From NCBI RefSeq assembly GCF_030272615.1, contig NC_081411.1, positions 832,494,160 through 832,558,159 of the forward strand: a stretch of DNA of 64,000 bases. Direction: 5' to 3'. Source of the DNA: Cryptomeria japonica. Its lineage: Eukaryota; Streptophyta; Pinopsida; Cupressales; Cupressaceae. Under the pieces are notes generated by a model that was not told the DNA's origin, did no database searches, and saw nothing but the letters and a program-made list of their open reading frames with translations. Positions 22,145 to 33,744 of this stretch are shown one piece after another. A program made the position numbers and the translations under genes. The first letter of the stretch is position 1. Each line of letters opens with the position of its first letter.

Positions 22145-23850
22145 ATTATCGTTGTTAGTGTAAGTATAATTGACTCTAGCTCCTCCCTTGTATTTTGAGG
22201 AATCTCCTTGTTCATAAGTGGGTAAGGGATCTTTAAAGGCCTTATGATCAGCATTAGTTGTGTGATTTCCAAAAAAGATCTTGCCTACATCAATGAGATC
22301 TTGGATTTCATGTCAGAGTTTCATGCAGTGGTTTATGTTATGTCCCTTGTTCCGATGGTAGTCACAGTAGTCATTTTCTCTCCACCATTTGGGTCTAATT
22401 TTTGGGTCATATGGTCGGGAATTTTCTGGCAATGTTATTAGATTATTTTCCAATAGAGTTTTAAAAGCCGATTCATATGACTCATCTAGAGGAGTAAACT
22501 CACGCTTAGGCTTTGAGACCCAAGGTTTATCTTTAAACCACTCTCTTGTTTTCTTTGGGGGACTCTCTGTTGTAGTTTCAGCTGCCTTGAGTGCTTGTGT
22601 GCCACTGGCCAAGTTGAATATTGTGGATTTTGTTTTTGCTTGGACAATATCTAACACTCCATCACTAACGACATTCTTGTTTCTGTCTTTGCCATATTTC
22701 CAGTATTTACTCTTTTCTTTAGAGCTAGAACCTTGCGATGTTTCTTTCCAAAATGATATATCTCCCTTTTTGATAAGAACGTCTTCCATTCTGAGGGCGT
22801 TATCTACCATTTTTTTGAATGAAGGGTGTACTTGCATCTAGACACTGTATTTCAATTCAAGGACTAAGTTGTTGACGAAGATATCCATTTTCTCAAGATC
22901 TGGGATAGTTCGTGAATATCTAGAGAACATCTTTCTCCATCGTTGGAGGAAAGTGAGAAAGGGTTCTCCTCTCTTTTGTTTGGTATTGCAAAGGTCTATC
23001 ATAGTGACTGGGTGATGAATGTTGTATGAGTATTGTTGTAAAAATAGTTGGATTAGTTCTTCAAACATTTTTATTCCTTTGGGTAGGCTTGCGAACCATT
23101 CCATTGCTTGACCCCCTAAACTCCATGGGAAAAGGCGCATGAGGTATGTTTGATCAGCATAAACTCCATACAAGTGGCACAAAACTCTCTGACATGATCT
23201 TGAGGATCTAAGGTACCATCATACTTGTCAAATTTTGGGATCTCAACTCGTGAAGGAAATGGAGACATGTAAAGGTTTTTGTCAAATGGGAATGGGCATA
23301 TTGTGTCCAAAGAATATTGTTTTGGTGTTTTATCTTTGTTTTCTATTCTTGTGACTGCAGTTTGTAATGCTTGCATTTGTTTGCTCATTTTTCCCCATAG
23401 TGTCTCTTCCTCTTTAGCAACGAGGGCCTCCACATTATAACCAGTAGGGAGTTTCACACCTTGTTTTGCTAATTCTAGGAAATAGTCTTCTTTTTCCCTA
23501 GCCATGATAACCTTCATCATTTTCCAGAATTTTTTATCATTCTGACATCTATGTACTTCATCTTTAGAAGGTTCAGGAAGCTCAGATTTAGTTGATGAAT
23601 CATTGTTAGTGGCATGATTGCTGAAATCTTCATGAGTGTTTTGTTTACTAGCTTCTCTTTCTTTCCTTTCTCTAGACATGGTGGGAGATAAGGGCTAACC
23701 AAAGATTGGTATATCATAAATTGGTATCTGTGACGAGGATGATTTATTGTAAAAGGGGTTTTCTTTGAAGATTGGATTGTCTTTGGTTGAAAAGGGTGTC
23801 TCTTTTCCTTTGTCTCTTTTGCTACGAGAGCTTCTAGTTTGAACAGGCAT
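22145..23850 (-). pseudogene. gag: Tat-type gypsy gag (degenerate)
   Basis: It starts at ATG 23,850 (MPVQTRSSRSKRDKG); a stop near 23,700 precedes MSRERKEREAS. The gag domain runs through IPKFDKYDGTLDPQDHVREF, a frameshift near 23,150, then LMRLFPWSLGGQAMEWF and FLTFLQRWRKMFSRYS. A stop at 22,838 replaces one codon before MQVHPSFKKMVDNALRMEDV. The zinc-binding C-x2-H-x4-H-x4-C is at about 22,320-22,365 (CDYHRNKGHNINHC). A stop at 22,313 separates it from the protease part. Block order and spacing match 1.85-3.6 kb, confirming both as one family. Confidence 0.85.
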
Positions 23851-25993
23851 TTCTAACCAACAGGACCAAGAGCGAGATGTGTTGCAGAAGTCAAGATCAA
23901 ATTGTAGCTAGTAGTTTGTTTAACGTAGTAATTAGGAGAAGTAACTTAAGATCTGGTCTGGTTTCAGGAATGATCTATCTTGTGTAAGACGTTATCTAAG
24001 TTGACTTAGGTTTAATAAAATGTTCGTTTGAACTAGCTGAGAAATGATCGACAAAATCGTGCAACGCAACTGCAGAGGTACACTATCAAGGTTGTTTATG
24101 CTTATGAGGATGATAACCAGTTTTAGACTCGTTGTAGACTATTTTGGACAGGTTTAACTATTTTGGACTGGCAAAATCAGAGACTTGTACAACATAATTT
24201 CTGAGACCGTATGAAAATTCAACAAGTTCAAGATGACAACAATTCTGTTTCGTACAAGTTGCTGCCTAGAACCATACGACAAATGGGTAAGTCCCAGATG
24301 ACAAATGATTCTGTTTGGTTTTGTTTCATATGACACCGGATTTAGCTTAAATGATAGACTGTTTGGTTTCATACGATGTAATATGGGATTCAGAATGACA
24401 ATTTAGTATACTCATATGACACAGGATATGGTGTAAGATGACAATTTACCAGACTCGTACGATTGTTCACAGAGCAAAGACTAAAAATTCTGAGTTTTTC
24501 AATGGCTTAGTATGATAATTGAGTATAACCAATTCTGGGATGGACTAGTTTGTGACATGGACAGAGTTTATCACTGATTTTTTTGATATTGTTTGATTTG
24601 TTTTCTCCAGTTTCAGTATTTCATTTTTAGTTTCAGGAATGAAAACACAGAAAACACACAAGATATATAATATTTCAAGCACAACACGCTAACCCTATGG
24701 AAGTTGTCTTAGAGAAGAAAACCTTTGCTTGTTGTCTTAGGTACACACCCAATAACTAATCAGAATACGGTCGCTAAGTCTCACGCAATGGATTCTCAAC
24801 ACCGTATTAGCCGACTCCAAATGCTAATGGGGGCACAATATGGCAAGTGTCTTGGGAGAGATACTATCTCTCTTGCACAAAAATTATCAACCTTTCAGAG
24901 GTGAATTAGGTAGCTTCTATTTTATAGTTCTTAGTCAAAAATTCCATTTGAAATTACCCCTTGAAGTCACACAAGCATGATTGAGGCCTATAGCCTGACA
25001 AGGTACTGAAACAAGCTGTAGTCACGTAAACGTGATTGAGACCGTGAGGTCCTACAAAATGCCTGATATGAGAGATCTCAAAGAGAAAACTCAAATAATC
25101 CCATCCTCTGAGACTTTAATCATTAGAGACCTATTTATTATAGTGAGTTAGAATGCTTAGGTCCAGCTGTACTCTCTTGGGTCATTCTCACAGGGTGATT
25201 ACTTTTTCCCACTGTGACAAGCCCGCTAAAGGTACACAAATCTCAAAACATAGAAAAAAGCTTCGAGGGTCTAGATTTCTGATTGTTTATAAAAGACAAG
25301 AGCATACTCTCCTACCTCTTAGATTTTTTTGAAAACACAAAAGAAAAATTTGTTCTTTAACCAGATAGCAATTTAAGTCCCTAAAAACGATGAATTTAAA
25401 AAAAATACACGACGTTTGGTTGATTGTCTTTAGGCAACCTACAAAAACAATGCATCAATAGTCATGTTGTTTTCATTCTTTGACAGGCATACGTTTGATC
25501 GATAAATTCTTTGACAAGCGTCCTGCAAGAAACTGGTTAGGCTGTGAAAATATCAGGCAGACAGAAGACAATCCAGGGTCAGCGTTAGCATCATCAAAAT
25601 TTAAGCAAAAAATCCTAAAAGGTATTATGTTTTTAATCCATCAGAAAACAAAATCGTACGACAATATTCATAAAATGGAACGACAGAATAGTTTTATCAT
25701 ACGAGTTAGAAACTAGTGCAAAACGACAAAAAGATAGCATAAGCAGTATGTCGTATGAGTTAGGAATCAACATAGAATGACAAACTATAAGAAAATCAGT
25801 ATGTTGTACGACTCCATATTCTGATTCATACGACAATTGAAAGGATATGATCTTGTTTCATACAATACACTGCACGCGTTAATATAATGTCATACGATGC
25901 AGTGAAACTGCTCGTACGATATTTTGTAGAGGTTGTATGGACAAAACTTGGAGGATAAAAAATATGATTTTGAGGCCGAAAAAGTAGTTTTCT
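23851..25993 (-). other. Long 5' leader between PBS and gag, with CATACGAC-type motifs
   Basis: Neither strand gives a convincing gene. Two clusters (24,205-24,515 and 25,655-25,940) carry many variants of CATACGAC, TCGTACGA and GTCGTATG, spaced 20-60 bp. The 1.1 kb between lacks them and holds 'gtctcaaaaa'-type AT-rich sequence. A leader over 2 kb long before gag is in keeping with Ogre/Tat elements. Confidence 0.5.
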
Positions 25994-26011
25994 GCCCCAT
26001 GGCGGGCACCA
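25994..26011 (-). other. Candidate gypsy primer-binding site
   Basis: On the minus strand TGGTGCCCGCCATGGGGC begins 4 nt after the LTR end. TGG at the start matches the CCA end of a tRNA. I cannot assign the tRNA with confidence; it is not the initiator Met type used by the copia elements here. Confidence 0.55.
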
Positions 26012-26015
26012 AAAA

Positions 26016-27062
26016 TGTGTGTGTGAAAAGTGGACTAAGAATCTATATCTGCAAGACACAACACTTCAATCAAGTCATTACATGCATGGTTAATCAGACA
26101 TAATCAATGAATAATAAACTATAACAAATCGACCCATTGCCTTCTAAAAGATGTGAGTATAAGATTGCTCTCAGATTATAAGCAATACCAGTGACTAGAC
26201 AACATCAAGACGAAGGATTTTATCTATATGAACATGATGAATGCTAGATGGATGCAATGTTAATCTAACAATATTTTTGCAATATTAAGCTAAATGATTT
26301 AATCAATATGAAACAATTAACATGCAATATATCAATGAGTCTAGAGAAAAAACAACATAATAACAATATATTCTCCAGCCTTCTTTGAATGAGAGATGAG
26401 CCTGAATTTATAGAAAATTCAAAAAGAAACCAACGGCTAAGATCAAATGATGATGAGCGGTCAAGATTTTCCAAGAGGAAGCACAATCCAGGTAAATTGA
26501 TGTGATTGGATGCTTTTCTCAGTTTTAAAGGAAATTGAACTAAAATAAGATTAAATCAGAAAAAACTGATTTATTCTCTATTTCATTCAATTTGAATATT
26601 TAATTGTTTTAATTGCTTTCTTTGAGATTATTTATCAATTTTTAATTTGTTTTTCAAGATTATCTCCAATTGATTTCTTTTCTCAATTTTTAATTCTTTT
26701 TTGTCAATTAATTCATTTTTTGATTTATTTCCATTTTTGAAGATTTGTGCTCAATTGATTTATTTTTCAAATTAATTCCTCAAAATGATTTGATGGAAAA
26801 TTGATTTATTTAATTAAATATGCAAAAGATATTTAATTAAAATAAATAAGATAATTGTTTAAAATGATTTACTTGGAATGATTTAATTAATTAAATATAA
26901 ATATTTAATTAATATTGGTTGATTAATTTTTCCATCTAACATTTAATGTTTAAAGAATTAATTGTGTGCTCAAGATTTATTTAATTGCCTTTGGTCAGGA
27001 CCTTGGTGACGTTGCCGAGATTAGGGGCCCATGGTTTAGATGACCATTTTAAGGGTATTACA
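26016..27062 (-). repeat. 5' LTR of the minus-strand gypsy element
   Basis: On the minus strand it begins TGTAATACCCTTAAAATGG (27,062) and ends CACTTTTCACACACA (26,016), giving TG...CA ends and 1,047 bp. The middle is AT-rich with 'atttaattaaat' words, like the 3' LTR at 36.8 kb. The right border abuts the copia LTR remainder. No second copy was found on the left, so its extent rests on the termini and the PBS. Confidence 0.65.
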
Positions 27063-27457
27063 GCAGTGAGTTATTTGATCAAATAGTTGCAAAATTCAAT
27101 TGAAACAAGAATCCTTAATTGTATTCAAACAGTATTTCAATATACATCGCCAAGTTGGAGCTTGGTGCAGGGGTTGGTGCTAAATCTTTGTAAGTCAGTA
27201 TTTTACCTATGAGGCTGGATTGGAACTGTAGTCTCAAGCATCTTTTCTCACTGAGGTTTTTCCCACATTAGGTTTTCCTCGTAAATCTTGTGTGAGTTTT
27301 ATTTGTGTGAATGATCTCTTTGGCTTTCTATCTTGTTCTACCGGTATCATTGTTTAGTGGTCAAGAGAATAAATGACATTTTGAAGTTTATTTTGGAAGT
27401 CAGAAAGGTTAGAAAACACTGATTCACCCCCCTCTCAGTGGTACTCTGTGTTCAACA

Positions 27458-27660
27458 CTATACTGTTCTTCATATGCGTTGTTCTAACAATCAAATGCAC
27501 CATTCTAAAATCATATACGCAAAAATCAAAATCAAATGCACTATGATAATTGCTAAATGCATAACAAAAATCATCGCATGTGCTAAAGGAAAAATAAAAT
27601 GCATAAAAAGAAGCAAAAATAAAAAACGCGTGAAAAAAATACCCTAACTAGCCCAAAAAT
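27458..27660. repeat. ATGCGCTA-type short repeats, right part
   Basis: Continues 'catatgcgttgttc', 'aaatgcacc', 'catatacgc' words of 18,770-18,904 after the TSD ctata (27,458-27,462). This pairing is direct evidence that the gypsy backbone spans the insertion. Confidence 0.7.
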
Positions 27661-27699
27661 TCAAAAAAATTCCAAAAACACCTAAAATCTAAGCTAAAA

Positions 27700-27857
27700 A
27701 TTTACAGCGCGGGTTAGAATATCAACTTATCGGCGGTCCTACTCTGTTGGCCTCTCAAATTGAAGAACTCACTCAAAACAGTGATGGTGATAGGGGTACC
27801 ATCTCCTCTCTCTCCTCCAAGCTCCAATGCTCCAAAGACAAGTGTGCAAATGAGGTA
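27700..27857 (+). other. Short coding-like stretch before the copia insertion
   Basis: One plus-strand frame reads LASQIEELTQNSDGDRGT and SLSSKLQCSKDKCANEV, a heptad-like segment that would run into 36,235 after the empty site. It is too short to assign; chance is possible. Confidence 0.25.
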
Positions 27858-30359
27858 TGTTAGACACAATGTACCACTGAGAGGGGGGTGAATCAGTGGT
27901 TCTCAAACTTTTCCTTTTAACTATCCTATGTGTGTATATTGGTTATTAGATCTAACTCAATGTAGGCTTACCAGTTAGTGGGGAGACTAATCACAAATGC
28001 ATTCACACACAAGGGACATCCCATAACACTAGCATATACAAGAAAAACTCAAGATGGGAAAAACCTCGGTGAGAAATGCTGCTAGAGACTACTGCTCCAA
28101 TCCAACCTCACAATCAATCTCTAATTGCAATGTTTAGGGAACCAACTCAAGGAGCACCAACCCCTGATTTAGGGCACCAACCCAAGGAGCTACAACCCTT
28201 GCACTGAGTTACAACTCAGTGAATACAAAACATAATCATTTATAAATTAATAACCTTGTTACAAATGGATTTTGTAACACTTCTTCAAATCTCTTTGCTA
28301 GATCTCTTGTCCAAATCATTACCGGTTCTCTTTGTGTCGGTTCTCTCTACTAGTTGCCTCTTCTCTCAACAACTTTACTGCTCTCCACCACCGGTCTACT
28401 TCTCTCAAAAACACACTTGTAGACTACCGGTTCCTCACTGTTGTCAGTTGATCCTTTCAACCTGATTCTCTCTCTCACACCTAGTCTCTATTCTGCTACT
28501 TGTTAAGTACTTGACTGATCTCTTGCAACAACCATCTCTCTTTCAGCAGCTTACTGGTTGCTTTAACCTCACCAGTTAGACATTTGCCAAAACCTATTAC
28601 TAGTTGTCTCCCTACTATTGGACCTCTATGATCCTCTGTAGATATCACACTTTATCTACTTCTCTATTCGGCCTTGTCCATCACTTGGCAGCATATTTAT
28701 CTGAGACATCATTGACTTCTATCTTCGACCTCCATATTTATAATCAAACATTCCTGCCAAAAGCAACATTCAAACTTGGCACCTTAGGGTTTCTTCCATT
28801 GATCATGAGGTATATCGAATCTAATCAGATCTCATTCGATCTGAGCCCCAAGAAAACTATCTGCACATCACCGCTATTAATGTGCCTTCCAATACAATTT
28901 TGCTAAGTTTAGCAACCACAGACAGTTAGTCGGAGAGACATAAGATCAATCACCTTAAATGGTTTTGCTGATTTCATCACCAATCTCATTCTGCACCTAG
29001 ACATATGGCATCGATCGATGCATCCTATTGATCACCTCTTGTTCGACCTTCCTCGAGCTGCACACCTCTAGGACTCCTTTGCAACACATCCCATGATTTA
29101 CGGGGTCTATAATTAATATCAACCAACTCTGCAACAACCTCATCAGTGTACACTCCATCTACCACTGCATGTATGTCCACCACCTTGATTCCACATGGCA
29201 CCTTTATCGACAACCACCTTAGCCTGGACCTTTGTGTCGGTTCAGACAGGATCACCGACCAAAAACTCAACCGATCCTTCTTTTTTGCCGGTTCACTAAC
29301 CCTACTAGTATCTCACACTTTACCGGTTACCCTTTATGTCGGCACTTTTCTGATCTACTGATGGAACCCCTTAACCAGTTGCTAGACTTGTCTATCCATA
29401 GCATGCTCATTCTCATCAGGTAGAGGAACATCACTTAGCCTCTTTGTTTCCTTACCGGTTCTCATAGCCATCTTGATGACACCATGTCATCAACCTTCAA
29501 CTAATACCAACTAAGGCATCTGCATACGAGTTGCACTTTTTATCTCAATAGATGCTCCACTTTGCCTTCTTCATCATCAGACCAGACATCATCCCAGCTG
29601 ATTTGTTAAGGTGACAAACTCATCACTTCTTTATTCTTCCTTTTCTATCCTGGTGTCACAATATGCCAACCCTTTCTGATCCGGTGTACATATTTGATTA
29701 TATGCACCTGAGGCATCCTTTTGTTTCACCAGTTAGATCTAGTGTGAGTCTTCATTCACCTTCCTTCCACTTCTGTCTTATCTCACAGAACTAAGATTCA
29801 TACTTTGCATAATAGGAGATAAACTCCACTTACCAGTGGGAGTGGATCCTTGTCATCTGCATTCTTCAATGTACACATGTGGCTTCCCTGTTTTTGTAGC
29901 ATACCTTCAAACATGCACATTTGATCTGGTGTGAGTACATCCACTATCAATCATCTCTTCACATGGTGACTAAATCTTCATCTGATGGGAGTCCCACTAT
30001 TCTACATCTACACAACATACTGGTGACCTGTACATCCTTATCGTACACTTGTCATAGGCTTGCCACTTGAAAGCCACTCACTTGGTTGATTTGTCTTCTC
30101 CATGTCAACACATCACTTACTAGTTGACATCTTCTCCTTACCAGTGGTAGACTATACTGGTAACCTATCGATATCATCCACAAAAGTCAAACACTAACTT
30201 TTGTAATAGTGACTCCAGTGGTCTTTCCTCTGAATGATATTCTTCTTCTTTACCAATGACCTATAACACTAGATGACATCAATAACTTCGTGTCAACAAT
30301 ACTCCCATACCGATTGTCCTTCTATACCGATTGACATCAATGACAACACAATGCCAACA
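27858..30359 (-). repeat. 3' LTR of the pol-less copia element
   Basis: In plus orientation it begins tgttagacacaatg (reverse of the LTR end) and ends 'cacaatgccaaca'. It aligns along its whole length with 33,745-36,234. In the first 300 bp I count roughly 10% differences by eye, so the insertion is old. Several ttaccggtt words occur. No coding. Confidence 0.9.
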
Positions 30360-30374
30360 ATCTCCCCCTTTGGC
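30360..30374 (-). other. Polypurine tract, with further copies inward
   Basis: Minus strand GCCAAAGGGGGAGAT directly abuts the 3' LTR. Additional G-rich tracts of the same pattern lie at about 30,417-30,434, 30,498-30,512 and 30,706-30,722. Multiple PPTs are a reported Sirevirus feature. Confidence 0.8.
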
Positions 30375-30535
30375 ATTGATGTCAACTCATGAAGTATCCA
30401 ACATACTACAAAATCTTTCTCCCCCTTTGACAATAATGGCAAAGGGCACTATCAATGTCTCTCACTTCCTTATTTTTACCGGTCATAGTCAGATATTTTT
30501 CTCCCCTTTTTCTCTTTACCGGATGCATCTCCTCT

Positions 30536-30804
30536 TTTGATACCAATTGGTACAATTTCTCAAGTTACAACTCTTGAGATGGAGAACTTAAACCATCAAT
30601 TGATACCAATTGAGCATGCAGTTCTGATAAAAATTGTAAAAGCACTCAATGTGCAGAAGGATGTGTCAGTGAATACTACTTACTTGCCGATCAGACTGCA
30701 TAATCTCCCCTTTGATATGTAGAAGTTATTCTGACCCCAATTAGCTGATATCAAGTGTTGAAGCTGACACTGATACCAATTGTATCTTCTCTGATACCAA
30801 TTGG
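30536..30804. repeat. Four copies of TGATACCAATTG near the PPT end
   Basis: Exact copies start at 30,539, 30,601, 30,771 and 30,792; a weaker one is near 30,731 (ctgaccccaattag). The same string forms the PBS junction at 33,735-33,746, i.e. the reverse complement of the tRNA primer site plus the LTR edge. Confidence 0.85.
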
Positions 30805-31599
30805 ATGTTTTCTTGTTCAGATAACTCTTCTGATGATCCAGTTGTGATTTCAACTAGATAAACATTGAAATATTTCACAACCCTAGACACTTCAAAGGAC
30901 ACCATCACATAGGTACAACCATAGACACTTGCACACCCTCTATGTCCAACAATTCTAATACAAATTAGAAAGCATGGCTGCCAACTCCCCCTGAGTCATA
31001 CATCTCAGGTCCACACTGCCGGTCAGGTCCAAAGTCAGAGCTCTAATCAACTCTATATGTCAATTAAGCTATGCATATGTGATCATCTGATGATCCTTCA
31101 ACTCCATCACATTCACCATAACCTATGACACAATCCTGGACCTTCACAATGCCATACAATGTCATTATCATGCCATGAATCAAACCGGTTAGCCCAAAAA
31201 CATGTATGCCTGCATGAGCAACAACTGGGCCAACATATGTCATTTAGGTCTTCATCAACACCACCTGAGACATAAAATACTCATTCCTTGTTGTCGGGGC
31301 TAATGCAATGATCTCCAACCTTATTGTCTTGCACAACCTGCAAGTACCTGTTAGCATCATACCGACAACATCCCACACATACCGATTTCCTGTATTGGTC
31401 CATCATCACTACCGGAGAAAATTCCTATGAGTGCTGACATTTTGTGTCACTATGTATCTGATTTCAATTGTTAATATCCATCCATTGACACATGCAGTAG
31501 TGATCCAACTCTTATATATAGGTGTGTAGCCAGGGAAGTCACTAAACACACTTATCTTCTCATTTCCATCCTTCATACTAGCAACATCTTGTTCTTCCA

Positions 31600-33602
31600 A
31601 GTGCCCTTCTTCACTGAGGGGGTGAATGATAAGTTCAATGTATCACTCCCCCTAAAGTCCTACATCTCCTTTAATCCTTAGGAGATATAACTGGTGCATT
31701 GAATGCATAGTGCCGGTCCATGGTTGCTTCCTCTTGCTTCTTCCTCCATTCTTGCTTGGTCTCATTATTCTTCCTCTTTTCAGTCTTGGAAGTAGGTCTT
31801 TCCTTCTTCTGCTGGTGTGTCCTTTCATTTCTAGACTTTGCTGCATAACTAGAAGTAGTGCTATAGAAGCACACAACATCCATGCCAATCTCATGATTGG
31901 GGAACCTTTTAACATGCTGGTTAGACCATCTTATTCTGGTCATCCCATTGTATCCTGCTACCGGAATCGGTGGACCACTTGATCTTATAGAAACAAAACC
32001 TCTTCAACTTTTGTTCCATGTAGCATTTTGTCTCTCATATGCTCTATATCCATTTTTGTGTTGAGCATAGCTACTACACCGGTAATCATGTGACTACAAG
32101 TTCATCCTTCTACAGTTATGACTTTTATGGCCAAAGCCATTACACCTTCAACAAATGACATTATTATTTCTAAGAACATACTGTCTATTCCTAGACTTAA
32201 TTTTGCATTCTTCTTCCCTATGGCCGTATTCTTTGCATGCAAAATACTAACCAGAGAGAGGGGGCACATAAATTACAAATTTATTTGGCCATGCTTGAGG
32301 AGATCTTACCGGTTTAGTATCTCCATTTCTGCTTCTCTAGGAATGAATCTTGGATTGTCCACACTTTGCAGTTCTTCCATCCATTCTCTTCTTTTCCTAT
32401 ACATGGTTTGTTTTGTAGGTAGTAGCATTTCCTTGTCTTCTACTGAGATGAGGTCTGCTATGTTGTCTTCTCATGTTCTTGCTATTGGTGAAGTTTCCTT
32501 CTCTCAACTTCCCTTTTCCTTTTGGGTCTACATTGTTCATCCTTGCAATACTGGTCTTCTTCTTGATGTACTCACCAGTTGTAGTCAGATCAATCTTCTT
32601 TCTTGGAGCATTTCTAACTGTGAAGGTCTAACCCTTTCCATTTCCATTTGAGGAGGCAAATTGAATAACTTTGTGGGAGGTCTCCTTGCTTGTAGAGAAT
32701 TCACCGGTAACATATCTGAATCCTCTGGTATCCTTGGAATGTTTTTGCTAATTCAACATTTTGTTCAAGGCTTCAGTGTTGCCATCATACCGATTTCTTA
32801 CCTTGAGTTCATTTTTGCACTTCTCAAGGTCTTTTCCTCAGATTCTCAATTTCCTCTTTCAGCTTCTGACACTCTCTGTCTTTTGTTTCCACTTCTAGCT
32901 ATAGCTCCTCACATCTTCTTTCATCAGCATCAAGGACTAATTTCAATCCATCAGTCATTCCTTTGGCATCTTCAAGTTGAGTTGTCAACATGCAGACATT
33001 TTTGTTTGACTCTTCAAGGCACGTTCTCAACTGATTACATTCTTCATGAACTAATTTTTTGTAACTCGTAAATTCATTTCTAACAGATTTCAGCTCACCA
33101 AGGGCACTTAGCAGCTCACCTTCTAGATCAATTTCAGCTTTAGCTTCTTCTTCATCTTCTTCATCACTGCCAGACACATTTTGCCAGTAGGATCTGTCTA
33201 CCTTGTTACATCCTGATGTGTGCACTTCACTTTTTGTCTCTTGTGCCATGAAGAGATGAGTTTCCTCTTCATCAAAACTACAACAACTGACTGATCTGCT
33301 ATCAACACCTCCACATGTGTCTACTTTGTTGTTCTTCATGCTTCCACAATTTGATTCAGTAGTGCATGGCTATTTCCATAAAGCTTCTTCAGTCTATCCC
33401 GTAGACTTTTTTCAGATCTGCACTTATCCACCTGTGAGGAAACATCACCAATAAGTCCACTGGATCTAGCCTTCATGGCTTCAACATTGCACTTAGATCT
33501 TCTTTCTACTTTAGGACTGGTGGGAGGACTAACTTTACTAGGGCAACCATTTACAACAAACATCCATACATCAAACCCTAGAGAGGATATGTAGACTTCC
33601 AT
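31600..33602 (-). pseudogene. Gag-like protein of the pol-less copia element (degenerate)
   Basis: Read from 33,602 on the minus strand: a short N-terminus (MEVYISSLGFDVWMFVVNGC), then a basic/Ser-rich stretch, a frameshift near 33,338, and MKNNKVDTCGGVDS. An acidic block (SDEEDEEEAKAE) leads to a long coiled coil (ELKSVRNEFTSYKKLVHEE to about 32,840). A zinc knuckle is at about 32,103-32,144, C-stop-R-C-N-G-F-G-H-x4-C, that is C-x2-C-x4-H-x4-C with a stop at the second position. A Lys/Glu-rich C-terminal part (31,671-31,943) follows. Many stops lie between. The layout coiled coil then knuckle equals that of the ORF at 7.5 kb. Confidence 0.65.
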
Positions 33603-33729
33603 TCTCCAACTCTAAATGGAATAGTTTGAACCATTAAAAATTGGAACAGATTGACACTAAACAAAACATAGCATCCTTAAGCCAGAATCTACCCAAGCTG
33701 GAGAAAGCTCGTCTAATTGGGAACATAGG

Positions 33730-33742
33730 CTCTGATACCAAT
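33730..33742 (-). other. Primer-binding site (initiator Met tRNA type)
   Basis: On the minus strand TGGTATCAGAGCC lies 2 nt after the 5' LTR (33,745). It fixes the orientation of the element. Confidence 0.9.
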
Positions 33743-33744
33743 TG

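Larger units (their letters stand above)
19244..27062 (-). mobile_element. Minus-strand Tat-type gypsy element lacking RT to 3' LTR
   Basis: Read from right to left: 5' LTR (27,062-26,016), PBS, a long leader (25,993-23,851), gag (from 23,850), protease, G-patch ORF and linker, ending about 19,244. RT, RNase H, integrase and 3' LTR are absent. The left border falls in the linker just before RT begins in the plus-strand relative. It is better preserved than that copy: from about 23,180 to 19,244 nearly all coding lies in one frame with about five isolated stops. The absence of a second LTR shows a deletion, not a designed short element. Confidence 0.8.
18905..27457 (+). mobile_element. Copia LTR (probably solo) split by a minus-strand gypsy element
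   Basis: It begins TGTTGGCATTTTGG at 18,905 and ends in 'ttcacccccctctcagtgg' and 'gttcaaca' at 27,457, typical of the copia LTRs in this window. TSD ctata flanks it (18,900-18,904 and 27,458-27,462). Only about 350 bp on the left (to about 19,250) and 395 bp on the right (27,063-27,457) are LTR sequence. Everything between belongs to the gypsy copy. I call it solo because no copia PBS, PPT or gag-pol is present and TSDs lie at the LTR termini. Confidence 0.75.

Noticed and set aside
28256-28906. Plus-strand ORFs of 69-100 codons, repeated at 34,085-34,773
   Set aside because: Present in both LTRs of the same element, low complexity, wrong strand for the element.
32118-33071. Long plus-strand ORFs (136-177 codons)
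   Set aside because: They are antisense to the coiled-coil Gag-like coding strand of the minus-strand element, and their Phe/Ser richness mirrors Glu/Lys codons on the other strand.
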